Origin: AR5 sp041499965
Lineage (GTDB): Bacteria > Methylomirabilota > Methylomirabilia > Rokubacteriales > CSP1-6
Assembly: GCA_041499965.1 (NCBI GenBank)
Contig: JBGQLG010000006.1
Location: forward strand, 11,868-75,867
Direction: 5' to 3'
DNA: 64,000 nucleotides
Below, piece after piece: positions 17,078 to 27,428 of this stretch; within the stretch, counting starts at the first letter, position 1, and each line of letters begins with the position of its first letter. The notes beneath the pieces are model-generated. The model made no database searches. It saw only the letters and a program-made list of their open reading frames with translations, and was not told where the DNA came from. The position numbers were made by a program, and so were the translations under genes.

Positions 17078-19152
17078 GGCATCGTGACCACGATCGTCAG
17101 GCCGTCATCGACGCGGCAGCGGGCGCCGGGCCCGATCACCGCGGTCGACTCCCGCTCCTCGACGATGGCCGGGCCGGCGAAGGTGGCGCCGGCGCCGAGC
17201 GCGTAGCGGTCGTACACCGGCGTGTCGGCCCAGCCGGAGGTCTCGGCGAACCACACGCGACGCGTGGCCTTGACGGCCTCGGTGGCCGGCTGGCTCCCGG
17301 CGGCGCCACTGAACGTGATCGCCGGGGCGGGACCGGAGACCGTGACCCGCCAGTTGAGCGCCTCGATCGGGACGCCCTGGGGCAGGCGGTGGTAGAGGGC
17401 GCGATACGCGTCCTCGAACGACGTGGTGATGGCCGGCAGGCTCTCCGACGACAGTCGTCCGGCCGGCATCGGCGCCTCGACCTCGTGCCCCTGGCCGACG
17501 TAACGCATCTCCGCGATGCGCGACACCAGCACCTCCCCCGCCGCCACCCCGGCCCGGGCCAGGAGCTCGCGCCCCTCGTCCTCCATCTCGACGAAGAGCC
17601 GGGTGAGCGCGTCCCAGTCGGCCTGATCGAGCCGCGCTCGCACGGTGCGCACGAAGTCGAATGCCAGCGGTGCCGCCAGCAGGCCCCACGCCGATATCGC
17701 GCCGGCTCCGAAGGGCAGCAGGATACGCGGCACTTTCAGGATGCGGGCCACCTGCCAGCAGTGCACGGGCCCGGCGCCGCCGAAGGCGAACAGCGGATAG
17801 GCCCGCAGGTCACGCCCGCGCTCGATCCCGTGGATCCGCGCCGCGGCCGCCATGTTCTCGTTGACGACCCGGTGGATGCCCCACGCCGCCGCCGTCGGGT
17901 CGAGCCCCAGCGGTCGCGCCACGTGCTCGCGCACCGCGTGCTCGGCTGCCGCGCGGTCCAGGCGCATGCGCCCGCCGAGGAAGAACTCGGCGTCGAGATA
18001 GCCGAGGAGCAGATCGGCGTCGGTGACGGTGGGCTGGTGGCCGCCCAGGTTGTAGCAGGCCGGTCCGGGATCGGCGCCTGCGCTGTCGGGCCCGACCTTC
18101 AGCAGTCCCATGCGATCCACCCGCGCGATGGAGCCGCCGCCGGCGCCGATCTCGATCATCTCGATGACGGGCACGCGGATCGGGAGCCCCGAGCCCTTCT
18201 TGAAGCGATCGGCGCGCGCCACCTCGAACTCGCGGGCCACGAGCGGCGCGCCGCCGTCGATCACGCACGCCTTCGCGGTGGTCCCGCCCATGTCGAACGA
18301 CAGCAGCCGCGAGTCCCCTCGGTCCCGCGCGGCCTGGGCCGCGGCCAGGGCTCCGGCGGCCGGGCCCGACTCGACCAGGCGGATCGGCAGGCGCCGGGCC
18401 AGGGGTGGCAGCGCGATGCCCCCGGAGGACTGCATCACGTAGAGCTGGCCGGGGATGCCGAGACCTTGCAGGCGCCGCTCGAGATCCTCGAGATAGCGCG
18501 CCATGAGCGGGGCCACGTAGACATTGGCCGTCGTCGTCGACGCCCGCTCGTACTCGCGGATCTCGGGCACGACGTCCGACGAGCAGGACACGGCCAGGTG
18601 GGGCGCTGACTCGCGGACCAGCGTGGCCAGCCGCTGCTCGTGGACCGGGTTGAGGTAGGCGTGCAGCAGGCAGATCGCCACCGCCTCCACGCCGGCGTCG
18701 ACGAGCTCGGCGATCACGCGTCGCGCCGCCGCCTCGTCCAGCGGCCGCAGCACCGCGCCGTCGGGCAGCAGCCGCTCGGGCACCTCGCGACGCAGGTGGC
18801 GGGGCACGAGCGGCGCTGGCGGGTCGATCAGCAGGTCGTACATGTCGTAGCGACCCTCGCGGCGGATCTCCAGCGCGTCGCGGAATCCCTCGGTGGTGAG
18901 CAGCGCGGTCCGCGCGCCCTTGCGCTCGATGAGCGCGTTGGTGGCCAGCGTGGTGCCGTGGGCGACCGCGCGGACCCGGGCGGGATCGACGCCGGCCTCG
19001 TCGAGGAGTGATTGCACGCCCTGCTCGACCCCGTGAGCCGGGTCCTTGGCGGTCGTGAGGATCTTGCCGACGCGGATCGCGCCGCTGACCTCGTCGATCA
19101 CGACCATGTCGGTGAAGGTGCCGCCGATGTCCACACCGAAGCGCGCCGACAT
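17074..19152 (-). CDS. hyuA: Hydantoinase A / oxoprolinase family subunit
   Basis: A 692-residue subunit with an actin-like ATPase fold. The N-terminal phosphate-binding loop is GVDIGGTFTDMVVIDE; central marks are AHGTTLATNALIERKG, QSSGGIALPPLARRLP, SFDMGGTTAKACVIDGG and AFGGAGPVHCWQVARIL. The C-terminal part carries the family's beta-rich domain with IVEERESTAVIGPGA. No Shine-Dalgarno is evident before the ATG, and a TAGACT -10-like element sits only 7 bases upstream, so leaderless translation is possible. hyuB follows with a 4-base overlap. The gene diverges from the GT-C protein gene. Confidence 0.93.
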   Translation of the reverse strand: MSARFGVDIGGTFTDMVVIDEVSGAIRVGKILTTAKDPAHGVEQGVQSLLDEAGVDPARVRAVAHGTTLATNALIERKGARTALLTTEGFRDALEIRREGRYDMYDLLIDPPAPLVPRHLRREVPERLLPDGAVLRPLDEAAARRVIAELVDAGVEAVAICLLHAYLNPVHEQRLATLVRESAPHLAVSCSSDVVPEIREYERASTTTANVYVAPLMARYLEDLERRLQGLGIPGQLYVMQSSGGIALPPLARRLPIRLVESGPAAGALAAAQAARDRGDSRLLSFDMGGTTAKACVIDGGAPLVAREFEVARADRFKKGSGLPIRVPVIEMIEIGAGGGSIARVDRMGLLKVGPDSAGADPGPACYNLGGHQPTVTDADLLLGYLDAEFFLGGRMRLDRAAAEHAVREHVARPLGLDPTAAAWGIHRVVNENMAAAARIHGIERGRDLRAYPLFAFGGAGPVHCWQVARILKVPRILLPFGAGAISAWGLLAAPLAFDFVRTVRARLDQADWDALTRLFVEMEDEGRELLARAGVAAGEVLVSRIAEMRYVGQGHEVEAPMPAGRLSSESLPAITTSFEDAYRALYHRLPQGVPIEALNWRVTVSGPAPAITFSGAAGSQPATEAVKATRRVWFAETSGWADTPVYDRYALGAGATFAGPAIVEERESTAVIGPGARCRVDDGLTIVVTMP

Positions 19153-19279
19153 GGCCGAGAGTCTACATGAGCGCCGCTCGACGCTCCAGGCGGCGCCGAG
19201 GGCCGCGAGGGCTTAAGATGGGGCGAATCATGCGGCTCCCGCCGAGCGTGAGCGACGTCTGGACCTGTCGGGGGCTTGC

Positions 19280-20920
19280 GTGACTCGGCGACGCCGGACC
19301 GCTGCGCGCCGGGCGCTGTGGATCCTCGCTGCCGCCGCGGCACTCGTCGTCACCGATCTCGGCACCCGCATCCTGGCGACCAACGACGAGGCGCGCTTTC
19401 CACTGCTCGCGCAAGACATCCTGGCCCGGGGCGACTGGCTCCACCCGATGGTCAACGGCAGCCCGTACTACAACAAGCCGCCGTTGCAGGCATGGTTGAT
19501 CGCCGTCGCGTCCTGGCCGACCGGAGGCGTGACCCAGCTCACGGCCGCCTTGCCCTCGGCGGCGGCCGCGATCGCCGCCGCGCTGCTGGTCTGGCAGCTC
19601 GGGCGCACGCTGTTCGGGACGGACGCCGGGCGCGCGGCCGCTCTGGCCCTCATGACCATGCAGGGCGTCTTCCTGCACGCGCGCTTGCCCATGCCGGACA
19701 TGCTCCTGACCGCGCTGATCACCGCCAGCCTGTGGCTGTGTACGATCGCGTTCCGGCGCGAGGGCCTGAGGTGGTGGCTCGTGTTCTATGGGCTTGTGGG
19801 TGCGGCGTTCTGGGCCAAGGGCCCGGCCGGCCTCCTGCCATTGGCCGTCGTCGTGGCCGTCGGCGTCCTCCGCTTCGGGCGGCCATGGTGGCGGCAGATC
19901 GCCCTCCTGCCCGGCCTGGCGATCGTGGTGGCCGTGACCGCCCCCTGGTGGGCCCTGGGTGTCGCCTCGGATCGGAGCGCCTTCGGTCACGCCATCGTGG
20001 TCGACCAGATCAGCTGGTACCTGCCGGGGCTGCCGAGCCTCGCCACGGTGGCCGGGCCGTTCCAGAACGTCGTGAGCGTCATCTTCCCATGGGTGATGAT
20101 CCTTCCGCTGGTCGTGGCCCAGGCGCTTCGCACCGCGCGTGGACGCGGCAGCGAGCGAGACCACGTCGTGTTCCTCCTCGTCTGGGCGCTCGTCACCGTG
20201 GTCGCGGTCGGTCTGTCGCACGAGCAACGCCTGCGGTACTACCTGCCGCTGGCGCCGCCGACGGCCCTGTTGATCGGCTGGTGGTATTCCGGGGCCGTCG
20301 TGAAGCGACGGATGGAGCAGCCCGTGAACTGGCCGCTGGTGTTCAAGTTCGTTGCCGGGCTCGCCGTCCTGGCCATCGCGGTGTCGGCAACGAGGCCGCG
20401 GTGGCGGCAGGACCTTCGTCTGCTGTTCCCGGGCTCGGTCTGGGAGATGCTCTTCCTGCTCGGAGCCTTCGGTCTCATGCTGACCGCGCTCATCCTGGGG
20501 GTCCGCTTCCGCCGGCTGGCCGCGGGATTTTCGGCGGCCTGGATCACCGCCGCGCTCCTGCTGGTCGGCGGCTATCACTGGGCGCTGGCACGCCGCAATG
20601 CCGCGTACGACTACCCGAGGATCTCGTCGTCGGCCCGGCCGATGCTGAACGACGACGTTCACGAGCTACAGGCCTGGGGCACGCCGGCCCTCCCGCTGGC
20701 CTTCTACCTCGGGAGGTCGGTGACACCGGTCGAGGCCCATCTACCTCTACCGGCGTTGCTGCCCGGCCATGGATCGACGATCGCCGTGGCCAGGGCCAGT
20801 CTGCTTCAGCTGGATCGATCCGGGGACCTGACCGTCCTGGGCCGCGAGCAGCTCGGCGGGGAGGCCGTGGCCGTGATTCGACAGGAGCCACGGCCCACCA
20901 TCGACGTCCGCACGCCGTGA
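19280..20920 (+). CDS. ArnT/PMT-like membrane glycosyltransferase (GT-C fold)
   Basis: A 546-residue inner-membrane protein with about 11-12 membrane segments. The first extracytoplasmic loop carries the acidic TNDEARFPLLAQDIL, then GDWLHPMVNGSPYYNKPP, as in the GT39/GT83 families that transfer sugars from polyprenol-phosphate donors to lipid A, protein or cell-wall acceptors. The GTG start at 19280 fits the first membrane segment. The polyprenol-phosphate glycosyltransferase at 26176-26898 could make its donor substrate; that link is inference. A large inverted repeat follows 21 bases after the stop codon. Confidence 0.85.
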   Translation: MTRRRRTAARRALWILAAAAALVVTDLGTRILATNDEARFPLLAQDILARGDWLHPMVNGSPYYNKPPLQAWLIAVASWPTGGVTQLTAALPSAAAAIAAALLVWQLGRTLFGTDAGRAAALALMTMQGVFLHARLPMPDMLLTALITASLWLCTIAFRREGLRWWLVFYGLVGAAFWAKGPAGLLPLAVVVAVGVLRFGRPWWRQIALLPGLAIVVAVTAPWWALGVASDRSAFGHAIVVDQISWYLPGLPSLATVAGPFQNVVSVIFPWVMILPLVVAQALRTARGRGSERDHVVFLLVWALVTVVAVGLSHEQRLRYYLPLAPPTALLIGWWYSGAVVKRRMEQPVNWPLVFKFVAGLAVLAIAVSATRPRWRQDLRLLFPGSVWEMLFLLGAFGLMLTALILGVRFRRLAAGFSAAWITAALLLVGGYHWALARRNAAYDYPRISSSARPMLNDDVHELQAWGTPALPLAFYLGRSVTPVEAHLPLPALLPGHGSTIAVARASLLQLDRSGDLTVLGREQLGGEAVAVIRQEPRPTIDVRTP

Positions 20921-20941
20921 GTCGTCCTGGCGTCAGAGATC

Positions 20942-21132
20942 CGCGGGCTTCGTAGGGCGCGTCCCCGGGCGCCGGAGCGACAGGGTCTCCTGAGGTTCCG
21001 TTAGCGTCGATCGTGTATAGCCATATGTAGGACCAGGCTCCGACCGCACCCTCGCGTACCGGGTGGTCTCTCGCGGAACCGACGGGGACCCTGTCGCCCC
21101 GGCGCCCGGGGACGCGCCCTACGAAGCCCGCG
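20942..21132. repeat. Element with 59-base inverted terminal arms
   Basis: Arms 20942-21000 and 21074-21132 are inverse complements with about 54 of 59 bases matching, including an uninterrupted 34-base match. The 73-base centre contains no obvious gene. It fills most of the gap between two convergent genes (GT-C protein and LysE exporter). It could be a miniature inverted-repeat element or a large bidirectional terminator; no target-site duplication is evident at its edges. Confidence 0.8.
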
Positions 21133-21150
21133 AGTTTCCGACTCGGGGCA

Positions 21151-21807
21151 CTAGCGCGTCGTACGCTGCTGGTGGCCGCTCGCCAGCGCGGCGACCAGGC
21201 CGAGGCCGATATACATGCCTCCGGAGACCCAGCGCTCGCTCGCGAGAAATCGTGGATGGCCGCGCAGCCACCGGGCGGCGGTTCCCGCGGTGAGCGCGTA
21301 GCCGCCGTCGGTGACGAGCCCCAGCGCGACGAAGAGCCCGCCGAGCACGAGGACCTGCCTGCCCACGTGGCCGCGCGCCACGTCGACGAACTGCGGCAGG
21401 AACGCCAGGAAGAACAGGGCGGTCTTGGGATTGAGCACGTTGACCACCACGCCGTCCAGGAACGCGCGCCGCAGCCGGTGCGTCCGCCCCGGCCCGGCGC
21501 CGGCGGCCGGAGCGCGGTCGAGCATGCGACGGACGCCGAGATAAACCAGGTACGCGGCGCCGAGATACTTCACCGTGCTGAACGCCGTCGCCGAGGCGGC
21601 CAGCAGCGCCGACAGGCCGGCCGCCGCGGCGGCGATGTGGACGAGCGTGCCGGCGTGCACACCGAGCATCGAGACGAGCCCGGCCCGGCGCCCCTGGTCG
21701 ATGCTGCGCGCCACGATGTAGAGCACGGCCGGGCCCGGCGTGAGCAGCAGGACCAGCGCGGTCAAGAGGAAGACGCCGAGGCCGGCTGGATCGGTCAGGG
21801 GGATCAT
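21151..21807 (-). CDS. LysE/RhtB family amino-acid exporter
   Basis: A 218-residue inner-membrane protein with about six membrane segments. The N-terminal family motif is LLTPGPAVLYIVARSIDQGRR (first part) followed by GLVSMLGVHAGTLVH; NPKTALFFLAFLPQFV is the second signature. It exports amino acids or related small molecules. It lies 13 bases after a class III aminotransferase gene, so product export from that pathway is plausible. ATG start; its 3' end faces the inverted-repeat element. Confidence 0.92.
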   Translation of the reverse strand: MIPLTDPAGLGVFLLTALVLLLTPGPAVLYIVARSIDQGRRAGLVSMLGVHAGTLVHIAAAAAGLSALLAASATAFSTVKYLGAAYLVYLGVRRMLDRAPAAGAGPGRTHRLRRAFLDGVVVNVLNPKTALFFLAFLPQFVDVARGHVGRQVLVLGGLFVALGLVTDGGYALTAGTAARWLRGHPRFLASERWVSGGMYIGLGLVAALASGHQQRTTR

Positions 21808-21820
21808 CGCGCTCCTCCGC

Positions 21821-23134
<1,314 letters not shown>

Positions 23135-23143
23135 AGGGTCGAG

Positions 23144-23172
23144 ATGCTGGCCGCCCTCGGCGCGTTTGTCAA
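23144..23172 (-). promoter_or_regulatory. Candidate sigma-70 promoter of the aminotransferase gene
   Basis: Reading on the minus strand, a consensus TTGACA is followed 17 bases later by CAGCAT. The predicted start point is about 3 bases before the ATG, which would give a nearly leaderless message. The poor -10 match lowers confidence. Confidence 0.35.
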
Positions 23173-23188
23173 CCCGAGGCCGTATTGC

Positions 23189-23217
23189 TTGGAGGGCCGG
23201 GCGCCGCCCCGTAGAAT
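23189..23217 (+). promoter_or_regulatory. Candidate sigma-70 promoter of the membrane TPR gene
   Basis: TTGGAG, 17-base spacer, TAGAAT. Transcription would start near 23224, about 15 bases before the TTG start at 23239. The spacing is ideal and the -10 matches five of six positions; the -35 is weak. Confidence 0.45.
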
Positions 23218-23238
23218 CGAGTCTCGGACAACCTCCTG

Positions 23239-25671
23239 TTGAGCGATATCACCCAGCCGTCGCCGCCCTGGCTCCGATGGCTTGCCCCCGCCATCCCGGT
23301 GGCGGCGGCGTTCGCGCTGGCGCTGACCCGCATCGACGATCCCGACGCGTTCACTCACCTGGCCCTGGGACGCAACCTGGTCGAGCACCACGGCCTTCCC
23401 GCCCACGAGCCGTTCTCGTTCCCGAGCCTGGACCAGCCCTACTACAACTCCGAGTGGCTGTTCGACGTCGTGCTCTACGCCGCCTATCTGGTCGGCGGCA
23501 CCGCGGGCGTCGTCGTCCTCAAGGCGGCGATCGTGGCCCTGACCGTCGCGATCCTGTGGGTCGACTCGCGCGCGTGGCGCGAGCCCGCGTCGGCCCAGCC
23601 GGCCGGGCTCGCGATCCGCTCGGCGGTGCTGACCGCCACGGTGCTGATGATCAGCCATCGGTTCGTCGAGCGCCCCGACATCGCCCTGATGGTCTTCCTG
23701 GCCTTCACGATCTACGCGCTGAACGCCTACCTCGAGACGGGCCGGCGCCTGATCCTCCTGTTGCCGCTGGTCCAGGTCCTGTGGGCCAACATGCACCCCA
23801 GCGTGGTGGTCGGCCTGGTGCCGTTCGTCGCCGTGCTCGGCGGCGGCGTGGCCCTGCGCGTGGGCAGGCGTCTGATCGAGCGCTGGTGGCGGGCGCCGGC
23901 GGTGAGCATGCCCCCGTGGCGCCAGCTCGGCACCGTCGCGGTCGTGCTGCTCGGCGTCCTCGTCGCGTCGGTCGTGAACCCCTATCGCTTCGACGCGCTG
24001 ATGTTGCCCTTCACGCTGGCCGACATGCCGTGGTTCCGGCAGGAGATCCTGGAGCTGCAGCCGCCGCAGCCGGCGGCGTGGCCCGGCCCCTACGTGATGA
24101 CCGCGCTGTTGCTCGTGAGCCTGCTGCGCCTGGTCGCCCGGCTTCCGGTCATCCCGGGGTTGCTGGCGCTGCCGTTCGTGCGTCTCGGTCTGTCGGCGGT
24201 CCGTTTCGTCTTCCTGCTGGAGCTGGTCGCCGCCCCGATCCTGGCGCGCAACCTGGTCGCCATCACCGCCGTCGATCGCCGACCGCGCGCGCGCCGTCTC
24301 CTGCTGAGCGGCGCGATCGCCGCGGTCGGCCTTGCCGTCGTCGCGGTCGTGGCCAGCGGAGCCGGGATCGGCCCACTGGCCGACCCGCGCAAGGCACCCG
24401 GCTTCGGCGTCAACGAGCGATGGGTGCCCGAGGGCGCGCTACGCTATCTCGACGCGCGCGGCCTGCAGGGCCGCCTGTTCAATGCGTTCCACTTCGGCGG
24501 CTACATCACCTGGCGTGATTTCCCGCGGCGCGTGCCCATCGTCGACGGCCGCGGGCAAGTCACGCCCAGCGTGCTGGAAGCAATCCACTTCGCCCGTGCC
24601 TATCCGCGTCACCTCCAGGAGCTGCAGGCGCGCTTCGGCTTCGAGGTGGCCGTGATGGACTACCCGACGTACTCGGGTGACTCCGTTGCCGAGGTGCTGG
24701 GCCCCGACGCCGACGCGGCGCTGGCCTCGCCCCAGTGGGCGCTGGTGTACTGGGACGACGTCGCGCTGGTGTACCTGCGGCGCGGTGGCCGGCACGCCGC
24801 CCTGATCGCGCGCGACGAGTACCGGCTGGTCAAGCCGGCCAATGGCGCCGCCGGCATCGCGCGGCTGCTGGCCGACCCTACCCGGGCCGAGGCGGCGCGG
24901 GCCGAGCTGGCCCGTCACGTCGCCGAGACGCGATCCTCCCTCGGCTTCCTGCTGCAGGGCTACGCCGCCGTCGATCCCGACCAGGCCATCGCCGCGTTCG
25001 CGCGGGTGCAGGACCCCGCGCGTCGCTTCGAGGCCGACCAGGCGACCGCGGCCGCCTACTGGCGCCGGAAGGACTTCGCGCGGGCCACGGAGTACTACGA
25101 CCGGGCGATCGCGCGCGAGCCGGCCGCCGCGGTCCTCTACAACGCGGGCCTGGTCCGCTCCGAGGCCGGCGACGATCGCGGGGCCGTTCGCTATCTCACG
25201 CGCGCCCAGAGCGCCGACCCGAACCTGACGCCGGTGTACGCCGCGCTGGTCGCTGTCTATCGCCGGCTGGGCGACGAGACCTCCGCGCGCGACCTCGGCG
25301 CGGCCTTCCTGCAGGCCGCCACGCGGGCCCGGGTGGCGGATCAGGAGCAGGCGGCCCGCCGGCTGCTCGCCGAGGGGCGCGTGGCCGAGGCCGGCGAGCA
25401 GCTGACGGAGGCGCTGAAGCTGGATCCCCGGAGCGTGGCGGTGCTGACGACGCTGGGCTACGTGCGCCTGGCCGAGCGGCGGCTCGACGAAGCCTCCCAG
25501 GCCGAAGAGGAGGCGCTGGCGATCGATCCCGGCCAGGCGCGCGCCCACTGGGGGCTGGCCCAGATCGCCCGGGCCCGCGGCGACGAGCCGACCGCCCGCC
25601 GGCACCTGCAGGCCTTCGCGCGGCTGTCGCCGCGCAGCTACGAGGCCTGGCAGATCCGCGAGGCGCGCTAG
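23239..25671 (+). CDS. GT-C-like membrane protein with C-terminal TPR repeats
   Basis: An 810-residue two-part protein. Residues 1-380 hold about ten membrane segments; the first loop has an acidic DDPDAFTHLALGRNLVEH motif, then YYNSEWLFDVVLY, resembling GT-C glycosyltransferase-like membrane proteins. Residues 390-540 are soluble and begin after the last membrane segment. Residues about 580-800 are tetratricopeptide repeats (for example AAVLYNAGLVRSEAGDDRGA; VAVLTTLGYVRLAERRLDEA). A TTG start is assumed from the promoter position and the hydrophobic N-terminus. A glycosyl-transfer role is inferred; the TPR part probably binds a partner. The palindromic repeat copy 2 begins right after its stop. 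Confidence 0.7.
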   Translation: MSDITQPSPPWLRWLAPAIPVAAAFALALTRIDDPDAFTHLALGRNLVEHHGLPAHEPFSFPSLDQPYYNSEWLFDVVLYAAYLVGGTAGVVVLKAAIVALTVAILWVDSRAWREPASAQPAGLAIRSAVLTATVLMISHRFVERPDIALMVFLAFTIYALNAYLETGRRLILLLPLVQVLWANMHPSVVVGLVPFVAVLGGGVALRVGRRLIERWWRAPAVSMPPWRQLGTVAVVLLGVLVASVVNPYRFDALMLPFTLADMPWFRQEILELQPPQPAAWPGPYVMTALLLVSLLRLVARLPVIPGLLALPFVRLGLSAVRFVFLLELVAAPILARNLVAITAVDRRPRARRLLLSGAIAAVGLAVVAVVASGAGIGPLADPRKAPGFGVNERWVPEGALRYLDARGLQGRLFNAFHFGGYITWRDFPRRVPIVDGRGQVTPSVLEAIHFARAYPRHLQELQARFGFEVAVMDYPTYSGDSVAEVLGPDADAALASPQWALVYWDDVALVYLRRGGRHAALIARDEYRLVKPANGAAGIARLLADPTRAEAARAELARHVAETRSSLGFLLQGYAAVDPDQAIAAFARVQDPARRFEADQATAAAYWRRKDFARATEYYDRAIAREPAAAVLYNAGLVRSEAGDDRGAVRYLTRAQSADPNLTPVYAALVAVYRRLGDETSARDLGAAFLQAATRARVADQEQAARRLLAEGRVAEAGEQLTEALKLDPRSVAVLTTLGYVRLAERRLDEASQAEEEALAIDPGQARAHWGLAQIARARGDEPTARRHLQAFARLSPRSYEAWQIREAR

Positions 25672-25814
25672 CCGGCTGCTGAAAAAGGCCCATCTGCTTC
25701 GTTGGCGCCCTCGGCCGCACGCTCAACGTACAGGGAGTACGCCTCGCGTGCGGCTGTCGGGCGCCGCCTCGCATCTGGGCCTTTTGGGCAGCCGGCGGGT
25801 TTTTCAGCAACCGC
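25672..25814. repeat. Palindromic intergenic repeat, copy 2
   Basis: Second copy of the element at 6503-6649, in the same orientation. It keeps GGCTGCTGAAAAAGGCCCAT, GTTGGCGCCCTCGG, the ACGTACAGGGAGTACGCC tip and TTTTTCAGCAACCG. Differences are clustered in the right arms. It sits between the convergent membrane-TPR and DUF2304 genes, beginning one base after a stop codon, so it may act as a transcription terminator for both. Confidence 0.85.
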
Positions 25815-25817
25815 TAA

Positions 25818-26174
25818 TTAGCTCCGGGGCTCGTCCACGCGCGAGGACAGCAGGGCCAGCTCCTGGGCGAGGTTCTTCACCTGCGTGCTGAGGCGCGAGA
25901 TGATCACCGAGTAGTGCACGGCGATCGCGAACAGGAAGAGGACGGCGCACAGCAGGAGCGTGTTGAGCGGGGTGACGGCGCCCACGATGTGGGTGATCAC
26001 GATCAGCAGCCGGTACCAGACGGCCAGCAGGACCATGGCGCCCGCCGTGAGCAGCCACAGCCACGAGTACTCCTCGAGCAGGCGGCGGCGGCGGACCAGC
26101 TCCAGGACGAACAGGAAGGCGACCAGCGAGATCACCAGCGCGAACATCGTCTGATGCAGCGTCAGCTCGGCCAT
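25818..26174 (-). CDS. DUF2304 membrane protein
   Basis: A 118-residue protein with three hydrophobic segments and a short C-terminal helical tail (SRLSTQVKNLAQELALLSSR). The ELVRRRRLLEEYSWLWLL segment is typical of DUF2304. These proteins are commonly encoded next to a DPM1-like polyprenol-phosphate glycosyltransferase, as here (1 base apart), and are thought to assist it in the membrane; direct function is unknown. ATG start. Confidence 0.8.
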   Translation of the reverse strand: MAELTLHQTMFALVISLVAFLFVLELVRRRRLLEEYSWLWLLTAGAMVLLAVWYRLLIVITHIVGAVTPLNTLLLCAVLFLFAIAVHYSVIISRLSTQVKNLAQELALLSSRVDEPRS

Positions 26175-26175
26175 C

Positions 26176-26898
26176 TCAAGCTCCCTTGCGCTGGGCGGGC
26201 TCGCGTCTCAGCGGCGCCAGCGCCACCGACAGCAGCATTTTGAACACGTAGTAGACCGGACGCAGGCCCGCGTGCATCGAGAGCCCTCCGGTGCGCGGAT
26301 ACATCCGCACCGGCACCTCGCGCAGCCGGAAGCCCGCCCGGCGCAGCGTGATCAGCACGTCGGCGTCGGCGTAGTCGGTCGGGTACCACTCGGTGGCGAC
26401 GAAGCGGACGACGTCGCCGCCGAGCGCCCGGAATCCCGAGGTCACGTCGGAGAACCGCATCCCCGTGAGCAGCCAGGCGAGCCAGCGGAACAAGCCCATG
26501 CCGGCCCGGCGCAGCAGTCCGGGCCGGTAGGTGTTGGCGCCGTCGAGGAAGCGCGAGCCGATGGCGACGTCGGCCTCGTCGTGCGCGATGACCGCGAGCA
26601 GCGCCGGGATGTCGGCCGGCTCGTGCTGGCCGTCGGCGTCGAGCTGCACGACGCAGTCGTAGCCCTCGCGCACCGCCAGCTTGTAGCCGGTCTGGGCGGC
26701 CACGCCGGCGCCGAGGTTGAAGGGCAGGCGGACGACCCGGGCGCCGGCGGCCCGGGCGACGGCGGCGGTGTCGTCGGCGGAGCCGTCGTCCACGACCAGC
26801 AGGATGGCGTCGGGGACGGCGGCGCGCACCCCGGCCAGCACGCGGCCGATGCGCGCGGCCTCGTTGAACGCCGGCACCAGGACGAGCGGCGGCTTCAC
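26176..26898 (-). CDS. Polyprenol-phosphate glycosyltransferase (GT2, DPM1-like)
   Basis: A 240-residue GT-A enzyme without membrane domain. N-terminal LVLVPAFNEAARIGRVL, nucleotide-binding LLVVDDGSADDTAAVA and metal-binding VQLDADGQHEPAD are clear, plus GSRFLDGANTYRPG and RFSDVTSGFRALGG of the dolichol-phosphate mannosyltransferase subgroup. It would load a sugar onto undecaprenyl phosphate, the donor type used by GT-C enzymes such as those at 19280 and 23239. GTG start overlaps the GNAT stop by 4 bases. Confidence 0.9.
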   Translation of the reverse strand: MKPPLVLVPAFNEAARIGRVLAGVRAAVPDAILLVVDDGSADDTAAVARAAGARVVRLPFNLGAGVAAQTGYKLAVREGYDCVVQLDADGQHEPADIPALLAVIAHDEADVAIGSRFLDGANTYRPGLLRRAGMGLFRWLAWLLTGMRFSDVTSGFRALGGDVVRFVATEWYPTDYADADVLITLRRAGFRLREVPVRMYPRTGGLSMHAGLRPVYYVFKMLLSVALAPLRREPAQRKGA

Positions 26899-27428
26899 GC
26901 GAGAAAGACCGCCATGATCAGCACGTCGACGAGCTCGGCCTCGCGCGGGAGCTGGCGCCGCAGCGTCCCCTCCGTCTGGAATCCGGCCCGGCGGTAGAGC
27001 GCGATGGCCCGCGGGTTGTCACCGGCCACCTCCAGGAGGACCTTGCGCAGACCCAGCCGGACGGCCCGTCGCAGCATCGACCTCAGTATTTCGTAGCCGA
27101 TGCCCCGCCCCCAGCAGTCCTTCTCGCCGATCACGACACCGAAGTAGGCGGTGCCGCTCCGGCGGTCGATGCGGGTGAGCGTCGTGAGACCGACGAGACG
27201 TTTCGACGCCTTCAGCTCGACCGCCAGCGTGAGGCGGCTCGAGTCGACGCCGTCGGAGACGGCGCGCAGCCAGCGCACGGCGTCACGCCGTTCGAACGGC
27301 GCGTCACCCCACAGCGCGCCTCGCCGGAGCTCCTCGTCGCGTCGCCAGACGATGACACGGGGCAGATCGGTCCGGCGGAACGGCCGCAGCCGGATCTGCT
27401 CACCGGCGGTCTCCCGGGGGGCGATCAC
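26895..27428 (-). CDS. GNAT family N-acetyltransferase (RimJ/RimL-like)
   Basis: A 177-residue acetyltransferase. It shows the RimJ-type start (IRLRPFRRTDLPRVIVWRRD), the acetyl-CoA loop region GEKDCWGRGIGYEILRSML and the closing NPRAIALYRRAGFQTEGTLR. In polysaccharide loci such enzymes often acetylate amino sugars on the nucleotide donor; protein acetylation is the alternative. GTG start overlapping the preceding CmcI-like gene by 4 bases. Confidence 0.85.
   Translation of the reverse strand: MIAPRETAGEQIRLRPFRRTDLPRVIVWRRDEELRRGALWGDAPFERRDAVRWLRAVSDGVDSSRLTLAVELKASKRLVGLTTLTRIDRRSGTAYFGVVIGEKDCWGRGIGYEILRSMLRRAVRLGLRKVLLEVAGDNPRAIALYRRAGFQTEGTLRRQLPREAELVDVLIMAVFLA

Noticed and set aside
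19160..19188. Formal sigma-70 promoter annotation for hyuA
   Set aside because: The TAGACT -10 has no acceptable -35 at 16-18 bases, so it is mentioned only as a possibility.
19163..20662. 500-codon minus-strand open frame opposite the GT-C gene
   Set aside because: The translation is Gln/Arg/Asp-rich with no domain; the opposite strand encodes a clear membrane protein.
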